Shown here in pieces: positions 55,836-64,000 of a DNA stretch of 64,000 nt; the stretch's first letter is position 1; every line of letters begins with the position of its first letter. Made by a program: the position numbers and the translations under genes. The stretch comes from Cliona cf. orientalis (Eukaryota; Porifera; Demospongiae; Clionaida; Clionaidae), in assembly GCA_963930775.1 (NCBI GenBank), contig OZ005689.1, forward strand, positions 7,913,569 through 7,977,568. Reading direction: 5' to 3'. The notes beneath the pieces were generated by a model. That model had not been told where the DNA came from. It searched no databases and saw nothing but the letters and a program-made list of their open reading frames with translations.

Positions 55836-58800
55836 CTAATTGCCTCCTCCACTGTTTAAGTTTTGGCCTAAGTATAGATATAATAGGTATCATGAAAAGG
55901 GTAGAGCTTGAAGAAAAAAATTAAGACAATCAACAATATTATTATTATTATTATTATTATTATTGCTTTACAGCTTCTATAGCTGAAGGCCTGCTACAGG
56001 GTTGTAACAGCCTGACAGGATGATAAAATAATAAAGTAGTATAAAGTAATTTAAAATCGTTCTAGGCTAGAATAGTCATAGATGATTAAAAATTGATGTA
56101 GGATCTTGGACCAGTTAGTTGAAGCGGGACTTTGGCAGGGAGAAGCATCTTGGGCATGGATAAGCAGTTTGTTATGTTTTAGATATCGTTTGGATTCACT
56201 AGCCTCTGCATGCTGATATTTATATTAAATTTGGTGATAATATATATCTGGTCGCATAACTGACAATATTATTATTATTCTTACTTAGAGTACCTGCATC
56301 AGAATATGTACCTGATCCAATACTTAGTGCTATGTTATCATAACCTTCCTATTCACAAAAACATAAAGATATTATTGTGGCACAATATTATTATTATTAT
56401 TTAAAATGTTCATACATGGTGTGTTCCTTGAATGGATGACCCTCCTTTCCGTCTGTCAAATTTGTGTTTATTATTAATTTTTTTTCTTAACAACTATTAT
56501 ATTACCTTTTAAGAGCAATAATTACAATAATAATAATTGCAATAGCACCTCCTGCAATAACTACTGTAAGAGTGTGTGCATGTAAGAATCCATTATTATT
56601 ATATAAAATTATTGCAAGGGAATTTAATCATAATTTAATATAATACTGTACCTGCAGTTGCTAACACACTCGATACAACTGTTACAGTAGCATTTTCATC
56701 TTCTAGCTTAGAAACTGAATTAGTAGTTTGCGTACTATTACGATAATTATCATCAGGAGGCTGCATATCTTTAGCATTTTTGTTTAATGATATCACTGAA
56801 ATTATGCCGATTTGGTAGTCAATCAAATCAATTCCATGGATGCATCCAAACACTGTTTCATTCTCTGTGGTCATATTAATCAGAACAATCTGTGAAATGT
56901 TTAAAAATCCATTGGTTACATTTATTTGAGAGATACTATGATGAACAATCGCAACACAAGGTTCATGACATTCAATGCATACATCACCCCCTTGATTAGA
57001 AATATTGTATGCAATCTCTTGTTCAGTACCTGTCACAGTACAAAAATCATCATGAATGCTTTAATTATAGGAACAAAAAAACTTACACATGTCTTTTATA
57101 TTATTAGTAGCAATAGATTGCTGGTTATTGAAACTTCTGGTTAAAGGAAGGGATGCTGCACTTTCTTGAGGGAGACCATTTTCGTTGATGACATAGAGAA
57201 GTATATTATAAGATTGTCCTGGCAAACATGATATATTAGCTTGGATCTCTTGCTGATCGATACTTTTCCTTCGTACTACTCTATAATAGATATCTGGTAT
57301 ATCACTTATGGAGTAGGCAACAATCAAAACACCAGCTGCTTGTGATCCATTTATCAGAGCACATTTGACAATTAAGGACCCATTCATTGTAACTTGAATA
57401 TCTTGAATATCAAAGGTACCTGGTACAAATACAATTATTAGCTATGAATCACTGATAAATTTTGTTATTAATTTCTGTCCTCAAATTATGAAGTTTGGCC
57501 AAGATAAAATTAAATAATTAGTGTGGCCATTGGTTCCCCACTGATTTCACCTTCAAGTTCTGATCAAACAATATAACATGCATGTACGCTCATAATCAAA
57601 ATTTATTATGTCATTCATAATAATTATATTATGTAGTGACCCTTTGCTATATCACCCTAATTATTATAATACAAGTATAAAAGTATATAGCTATATATTA
57701 ACTTACTCAGTGTTGTAATGTCTGAAACCTTTAGGCCACCACATCGAGTAGCGTAAATTGTGCAATTCCACAGGTCTCCATATGGCACATTAGATATGTG
57801 TACTTCTAGAGAATCCGTATAAATAGTACTATATTTAGATGCCGCTGTAAAGTTTCTGAAGGTTGAGCCTTCTAATGATTCAAGGGATATGATGAAGGAA
57901 TTAGGTGGTACTTCATTGATAAGAGACTGTAAGAATGATACATCATAATATAAATGAGTCAAATTGGATTTAATTACAATAAAGCATTATAATTAAACCC
58001 TTGGTGCAGTGCATGCAGTTGCTTAAGTTAATTTATTAAAAGCTTGCAGGATGCATGCATGAAAGTTCTTAGCTTAACAAGGATGGGCACACACACTCTC
58101 ATCACCCCATCTACATCCTAAAGCTAGCTGGAAGAGAAAAAATCCGGGCAGCCACCGGGAATCGAACCCAGGGCCACTGGCTTGAGCCACCAGCGCTCTA
58201 CCACTGAGCTACGACCACCCTTAGGCACCCGAACTCCCCCCTTCCAGCTTTAAGGGCGAAAGTCAACCCTATACCCAAACTACGTTCACGGAGTCTGCCG
58301 GGATAATTAAATCACCAAAGCACAGAGCCCCAACAATAGTAATTACATGAAAGTTCTTAGCTTAACAAGGATGGGCACACACACTCTCATCACCCCATCT
58401 ACATCCTAAAGCTAGCTGGAAGAGAAAAAATCCGGGCAGCCACCGGGAATCGAACCCAGGGCCACTGGCTTGAGCCACCAGCGCTCTACCACTGAGCTAC
58501 GACCACCCTTAGGCACCCGAACTCCCCCCTTCCAGCTTTAAGGGCGAAAGTCAACCCTATACCCAAACTACGTTCACGGAGTCTGCCGGGATAATTAAAT
58601 CACCAAAGCACAGAGCCCCAACAATAGTAATTACATGAAAGTTCTTAGCTTAACAAGGATGGGCACACACACTCTCATCACCCCATCTACATCCTAAAGC
58701 TAGCTGGAAGAGAAAAAATCCGGGCAGCATGTTATAGAGTAGTTATGAAGGGTACAATAGTAATAATAATATGCACACTGTGTGCTTTCTATTAATTTTG

Positions 58801-60898
58801 TGCATAATGATATAAATATATTATTATGTTCAGTCAGCCTGACATGCAGTCAGTCAGTTATTGGAACCAGTTGTCGATGAATGCATCGAATAATTATCCA
58901 CACATGCAACCTCACAATAGAATGCCTGTATTTGAACATTACACGTCAATAATCAGCTATACAATGTATATAATATATACCGGTATATACGTGCATTCTA
59001 AAATAAAGGCCATTGAATTGGATGTAGCAGAGGTGAGTAGTGCAAGCCCCCCCCCCCCCCCCCCCCCCCCGCTTGTATATATAATAATTAAATTTTCATC
59101 ATAAAATGAATTAAATTTTTGTACCTATTATACTTTTGTTCACAATTATAACAATATCATGCGATATCATAATAATTATTAATACTTGTTTAGTTCAGAT
59201 ATACAAAGTAATTTTGAAGTTCTTGGCTGCGCAATAGTTATAGCAAGTACATTAGTTCTTGTATACCACAATAGCTGGCAGAATAAGAACTCCCGCAGAC
59301 AAAATTTTTGCCAGGAAGATTCATAATTCTTCTGCCAAATTCGGTGCATACAAGAACGAACGCACTTGCTAAATTAAGCCCTCTCATGCACCTGAGTATA
59401 CATATTAAATATTAGTATTATGTAGCAAGCATATTAATAATTTACATCCGGATCTTAGACTTACGTTCGTACGTAAATATACTGTGACATCAACAATTTG
59501 ATCAGATACCCTTCGTACAACAGGAAAAATTGCTGAGACATTGAAATGAATATATTGTTCTAAAAACACAAGAAAAAAAATCATGATTGATTTGCACACA
59601 TACATTTAGTCATGCATAACATTATTATAATAATACCTTGTATACTCCGCTTCAATCCTGCTTGAGCTCCTGAAACATTGCTTTTAGGGGTTATATTAAT
59701 TTTAAATAGATCTGCATCACTCAAAGTTTCATGCTCAAGATACGGCTCACTCACATTACACCTATTAATAAGTATATTATTGTTACTACATGTTTTATTA
59801 ATAACTTTCACACAATAGATAATATCCGGTTCTGCATTGGTAAGATTTAAAGAGAATGGTGCACTCCAGGTTAATATGGCAGCTTGAGGATATCTTTCGA
59901 TATTGGTAACCGCAGATAGTGGACCTATTATGAACGGGATATGAGTTGTAATACTATTAATTACTTACTCTAGTATTTAATACACCTTGAATTATTAGAT
60001 ATACTTCAGGTGAATATTGAGTTTGTCTGCCATCAGTATAGAAACCAATACAACCAATAGTTGTTTCGTTATACTCTGGATGGGCATGGACCACAAGTAG
60101 TTCAATTATAGAACCACCACCTGGTTTACTGCCTCTCCTAATATTTGGAGGATTGAATTCAGTCAATAATGTTCCGTTAAAGCTCCAGCTGATTACAGCA
60201 CTTCGTAGTTGACATTCAAAAATTGCAGTTGTCATTTCTGGAACGATCATTTTTGATGGTAGTATTGTAAAACCTACACACATAGTGTAACAACATGATT
60301 CTTTTCTCTAGAAACATTATAATGTTTATACTTACTTGGTGATGGAGTAGAAGTAGTCACAAAAGTTGCTAATTAAATATTTATGATAATTATGTGATTG
60401 AAAGAAAAGTATCTGATTAGTTATAATGCGGTACATTACCATAATAAAAAAATTTAGCTATTAACGTTTTGATCAGCGTATTTTCAAATCATGGTGAAAC
60501 TCATTTAATTTTAGATTTATTCTAATTAAATTTAACTTACATGAGACATTGAGGTAAGCAGGTTGACTAGCCTGGCGCACTTGTTCTGGTTCAGATGCAT
60601 TATCATTATCAAATCTTGCAATGCATACGATTTCTGTTTGATTGTAATCTTCATTGCCAGTGACAATCAGGAGATGAACACCTGGTTCACTGTTGCTAAT
60701 TCCCAATCGGATGCCCATTGGAAGTCTGGAATTTTTCACTAATGTTCCATTCACTCTCCATCGGTAATAAGCAGCCTCTGAATGGTGACATCGGAAAACC
60801 GCTTCCTCCCCAGGGTTGACAGTTATGTTACTTGGAGAGGTAATGAATCGGCCGGATGCTATAATAATCGTATAATAGAGTATAACTGCAATGAACAT
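55836..60898 (-). CDS. type I receptor with Ig-like and FnIII-like domains
   Basis: Twelve exons: 60898-60541, 60368-60336, 60273-59986, 59924-59637, 59559-59465, 57926-57707, 57419-57087, 57029-56652, 56563-56506, 56452-56416, 56348-56285 and 55867-55836. Sum 2184 nt, 727 aa, closed frame. In order: signal-like start (MFIAVILYYTIIIASG), Ig-like domain (VFRC...YYRWRVNG...IVCIA), a Thr/Ser/Pro linker from a 33-nt exon, second Ig-like domain (FECQ...ISWSFNG...IGCI), an FnIII-like segment (ILTWSAPFSL...DIIYCVKV), further beta-rich extracellular segments with many N-glycosylation sites, one transmembrane helix (VVIAGGAIAIIII, then KRRK), and a short tail with YDNI and TYSDAG. Ligand unknown. Exons coding Ig domains are phase 1-1, as usual for this fold. 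The last exon (32 nt) and the use of 60898 as the start rather than an upstream signal exon are the weakest calls. The neighbour YVN gene converges on it. Confidence 0.78.
58146..58220 (-). repeat. tRNA-like sequence (pseudo-tRNA), unit 1
   Basis: On the minus strand: A-box TAGCTCAGTGGTAGAGCG and B-box GGGTTCGATTCC, and a roughly 7-bp acceptor stem (GGGTGGT with GCTGCCC). The anticodon loop GGCTCAA lacks U33 and the D-arm spacing is 2 nt too long, so it is probably a tRNA-derived repeat. Confidence 0.6.
58434..58508 (-). repeat. tRNA-like sequence (pseudo-tRNA), unit 2
   Basis: Same sequence and same defects as the copy 288 bp to the left. The third unit ends before the tRNA-like part is complete. 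Confidence 0.6.
59047..59071. repeat. poly-C run
   Basis: About 24 C in the same receptor intron. Runs like this mark several small repeats in this window. Confidence 0.8.
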
Positions 60899-61560
60899 TA
60901 AATTTTGTTTGATTTACTAGCAAGAATAATGCATGGAGGGTCTCGAGGGCATTAGATCCAGTATCATCGACAATATTATTATTTAAATTATTGCTGCATA
61001 ATTATATTATGCAAATGCATTGTAGATTATAATGAATGCACTTGAGTGAAGACCCTCACCGCTACATGCATGCATGACTTGTGCGTGTGTATAGCAGAGC
61101 TCACCGGAGTGTGTATGCTTGTTCAATATCAGGAGTTTTGACTCGACTACATACGCTGAACGTGAACATGGTTGTGGTACTGTTCAAGTCTCTTCAGAGT
61201 CAGTGTATGATCTAGGAGTAGAGGAAAGGCACCTGGCTATGTCACTATACAAACTGAAAGCTTCTGTGACTACCTAAACGGAATTATATATGCACTTGAG
61301 AGCCACTGCCTGTTTTAATACCCTGTCACTGCATTCAACTGACCAGCAAAGCACAGAAAGGCAATCAGTCATGTAGCTGAGGTAAGAGCCAATGCCCCAT
61401 GTAAATACAGACTGGCAACAGCTGCACACTGAACGATTGCAGTAACCCCGCCCCCCGCCTACGCTTTGTGGTGAGGGTTAATTGGGGTGAGCCTGAGCGA
61501 GTCCCACATAAACGGTACATCTGCTATCCTCTATTAGCTATGTGGATTCTTAAATACTCA
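60899..61560. other. 5' flank of the Ig/FnIII receptor
   Basis: I see no further exon with confidence. A separate signal-peptide exon upstream of 60898 is possible but none stands out. Confidence 0.35.
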
Positions 61561-61574
61561 TAATAGAACTATCG

Positions 61575-61620
61575 AGTAAAGCAGGGGGCGAGCGGAGCGA
61601 GCTCCCCTGCTGTAATATAT
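61575..61620. repeat. GAGCGGAGCGAGC hairpin
   Basis: AGCAGGGGGCGAGCGGAGCG pairs with the following GAGCTCCCCTGCT. It resembles the hairpin at 21.20 kb. Confidence 0.55.
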
Positions 61621-61670
61621 AGGGTGACCGACGTACCATAATAAATACAACAGTTGAGCAGCTATATATT

Positions 61671-61810
61671 AGTTAGACACTGTTTAGGAGGTTTCTACGT
61701 GATTTAGAAGACCGAAGGGCTCTATGTAGAATCCCGAGCGCAGCGAGGGTTCTACGGAGCCCTGAGGTCTTATAAATCACGTGGAAACTAACTAAATAGT
61801 GTCTAACAAG
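61671..61810. mobile_element. 140-bp hairpin MITE
   Basis: The two halves are near-complementary: GTTAGACACTGTTTAG, ACGTGATTTAxAAGACC and AGGGCTC versus GAGCCCT, GGTCTTATAAATCACGT and TAGTGTCTAAC. The loop contains GAGCGCAGCGAGG. Confidence 0.75.
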
Positions 61811-62635
61811 TTTAGATCATAATAGTAAAACACTGTAATAGCCCGAGGATACAAATCTGTAGGGGATCTATCAAAATCTTGTAGGGGTTCTATCAGACTT
61901 GTAGGGGTACTATCACATATAGATACCTGCTAATGACCAATCAGATTGCAGTATTTGTTACAACTATGATCTAAAAGACAGTCCTTTACCTATGTTCTGC
62001 AACATTCTATTGAGCATGCGCATTTATGGCATCCTGCTTGAACACATGGCTAAATCAATCAACTGTCAAGTTCATGCACATCGAGAACTTGAGGGGAGCC
62101 TTGGGACGAGGCTGGAACGAGCGATTACAATTAACGTTAGACAGTTCGCCCACGCGTGGGCATTTTCCATAGTGAGTAATGGAGCATTAATACCAAGGCA
62201 AACCGCATGAAAACTCTACGTCAAGTTTTGCCTAGATGGCTTCTCTTTGACCGTAAGGAAGTGTTTATCTTATTACTCAGACATGTGGGCAGGGCTGGAG
62301 TTGGTGTAAATTTGAACGCCACCTGTCAGAAAGCAGCTAGACAGCCGTGTTAAGGCAATACCCCAATTTGATGTTTTGTTTCTCGGACAAACAGCAGGAG
62401 CTGAAAACAGACCGGGTGGTCGGCATAAAAATAAATTATTATTAAACAGGAAGCAAATCGTGGGCATCACCAATCTACAGACAGCCAAGCTATCATTTTA
62501 GTAGTGAATAGCTACTTACATTCTAGAGCAGTTTTGATGATCATTTAGCTTACAGCACTATCAGAGCAGACCAAGAGTGCTCTTTCTAACGAGTACTCCT
62601 GCATGGCCTATCACTATTATAATGTGAGGAATATT
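61811..62635. other. non-coding stretch with a CTTGGGACGAGGC relic
   Basis: Near 62100 a GAGGGGAGCCTTGGGACGAG segment belongs to the window-wide TCGTCCCCAGGC hairpin family. No gene is supported. Confidence 0.4.
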
Positions 62636-62936
62636 AATTTTTTAAATCAGCAAAAAATAGACCTGCTGAATCTGAGAAACAAAATTAACTTTGTGCCTGG
62701 TCCGCCATTATGCTTGGCGTAAATTACCTTCTTTCCCTCAACAGCCTATTTATGAAGCACTTAACCTTATGCTGGAGTTGGTCCCCAAGTTCATAGAGCC
62801 TACACACGGAGGGAAAACTACACAAAAGAAGGTAATTTACGCCAAGCGTAATGGCAGACCAGGTCGTTAGGCCATACAAAGTTATTTTTTGTTTCTCAGA
62901 TTCGGCGGGTCTATTTTTGGCTGATTTAAAAAAGTA
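62636..62936. mobile_element. fold-back MITE of about 300 bp
   Basis: Arms of about 110 bp: TTAAATCAGCxAAAAATAGAC, CTGAGAAACAAAA, GGCGTAAATTACCTTCTTT and their complements on the right side. The spacer is about 60 bp and there is no ORF. Confidence 0.8.
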
Positions 62937-63383
62937 ACGCCCATAACTATAGTTTATATGTTGCAACTGAACATAGCATATCACTATGAAGCCAAAAATC
63001 TACACAGAAAGGTGAAAAATAATAATCTTCCACACATTTTAGCAATTATTAGAATATCCCAAGTGGTCCCTTTTCTCATAGGTGGTCACATATTATTGCT
63101 TTAGTGGTCACGCAAAAAGCAATAATAATAATAATAATAATGATAATAATAATAATAATAATAATTACATCCTAAGTTGGAAAAAAATACAATTAATCTA
63201 AATAATGTAATGTAATGTAATGTAATTGAACTCAGCCCCAGAACATGCTAGGAACATAATTCAAAGACCAGCAGATAGAGCATAAAAAAACTAAGATTTT
63301 CTCCGTTCAAAATTTTTATTTTCACTTTCATTATCGAGTTATAAGCGAAAATGTCCTTGTCAAAATATAAAAGCCACAACTAT

Positions 63384-63495
63384 GCTACTGTCCAGATGGT
63401 CTATTGGTTAAGCTCAGTGTCTTCCAAGCTGTGGCAATTGCTCGCGCCGGTTCGAATCTCGCTTGCTCAAACCAATTTTTTTTTTTTTTTCCTAT
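63384..63495 (+). repeat. tRNA-Gly-like SINE
   Basis: A-box TGGTCTATTGG, an anticodon-arm-like GTCTTCCAAGC (as in tRNA-Gly UCC), B-box GGTTCGAATC and a T run. Stems are imperfect and the head matches the degraded copy at 55.2 kb, so it is a SINE and not a tRNA gene. Confidence 0.65.
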
Positions 63496-63599
63496 GTAGA
63501 AGCAGGTAAAGATCGTCATTAACCTGCAAAGGATGCTCTAGCTATATACATAAATGCTCACTATTCACCATATGGAATTTATCTGTTCTACCTCAAAAG

Positions 63600-64000
63600 A
63601 GGTACAAGACTTGGCCAAAAAGATAGAGAACCGCTAGCCCGTGGGATATCATCCTGAAGTGTCAGTACTGGCTACCGAAAAGAGATACAAATGGTTTATG
63701 AATATTTATGCTCAGATGAAAGTGGCTCACTTGGCATAATCCAAGATAAGGTAGTCAAAAAAGAATACCAACGAAGAGGAGCAGTCCATTGGCACATGCT
63801 GTTAATATGGGTTAAGCCAGGAACTGCTCCCTCCTATGCTGTCACAAGTTATGGCTGAATGATGCCCCGAGGCCATAACACTAATGGTACCTCTATCTCA
63901 GAAGGCACAAAGAGGATGCTCTGGTGGTTCCATACAATCTAGAGATAGCACTATTGTGGGGTGCTGCCCATAATGTCCAAAAAGTATCAAGGCATGGCTT
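63600..64000 (+). pseudogene. Helitron Rep (HUH) fragment
   Basis: LGIIQDKVVKKEYQRRGAVH followed by WHMLLWVKPGTAP matches the Rep domain of Helitron proteins, with the HWH pair as the HUH metal-binding motif. Upstream (TEKRYKWFMNIYAQ) is in another frame and several stops follow, so the copy is dead. It runs off the right edge. Confidence 0.6.

Larger units (their letters stand above)
58061..58729. repeat. 288-bp tandem repeat, 2.3 copies, tRNA-like
   Basis: Units start at 58061, 58349 and 58637, the third truncated. They appear virtually identical. Each full unit carries a minus-strand tRNA-like sequence. The array lies in the 1.5-kb intron between exons 5 and 6 of the Ig/FnIII receptor. 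Confidence 0.92.

Noticed and set aside
58146..58508. Two functional tRNA genes on the minus strand
   Set aside because: A and B boxes and the acceptor stem are good, but U33 is missing, spacing before the D-arm is wrong, and the sequence is part of a 288-bp tandem repeat.

Overview
This is a gene-sparse, AT-rich eukaryotic (metazoan) window. Genes are split by GT-AG introns and embedded in a dense layer of DNA transposons, MITEs and tRNA-derived SINEs. A glypican, an Ig/FnIII receptor, a single-pass protein with YxN tyrosine motifs and calexcitin-like EF-hand proteins point to an animal. Very small introns beside transposon-inflated ones fit a demosponge, but the species call is inference only. 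No rRNA, CRISPR array, bacterial operon or intact retrovirus was seen.

Layout. 1-5.9 kb: repeats, one exon of a secreted LolA-like protein (minus), a SINE and a Harbinger-like MITE. 5.9-24.8 kb: a nine-exon glypican (minus, 535 aa, GPI signal). Its exon phases close exactly. One of its introns, reconstructed at about 65 bp before insertion, now holds an apparently intact 6.7-kb two-gene transposon with a Tnp2/EnSpm-like transposase and a divergently transcribed BEN-domain gene. 25.25-32.27 kb: a second two-gene element of the Tc1/mariner type with TA target duplications and about 58-bp terminal inverted repeats. It carries a DD34E transposase (plus) and a convergent 359-aa accessory gene (minus). 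The transposase is cut by a MITE. The accessory gene is cut by a 3.9-kb element at TTAA whose ends carry splice sites that would restore the original coding sequence exactly, which is an introner-like arrangement and the most interesting signal here. 32.4-40.6 kb: three recent copies of an EF-hand gene with MITE presence/absence differences and a possible gene-conversion tract. 41.7-47.3 kb: nested long-TIR, Mutator-like fold-back elements. 49.9-53.6 kb: transmembrane and cytoplasmic exons of a receptor or adaptor whose tail repeats YVNx motifs, with a decayed partial copy at 54.5 kb. 55.8-60.9 kb: a twelve-exon Ig/FnIII type I receptor (minus, 727 aa) with a YDNI tail motif. It converges on the YVN gene, so the two may belong to one receptor/adaptor cluster. 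61-64 kb: hairpin MITEs, a tRNA-Gly-like SINE and a decayed Helitron Rep fragment at the edge.

Gene models were built by hand from splice consensus and phase arithmetic. Transcript evidence is needed wherever the text marks an inference.
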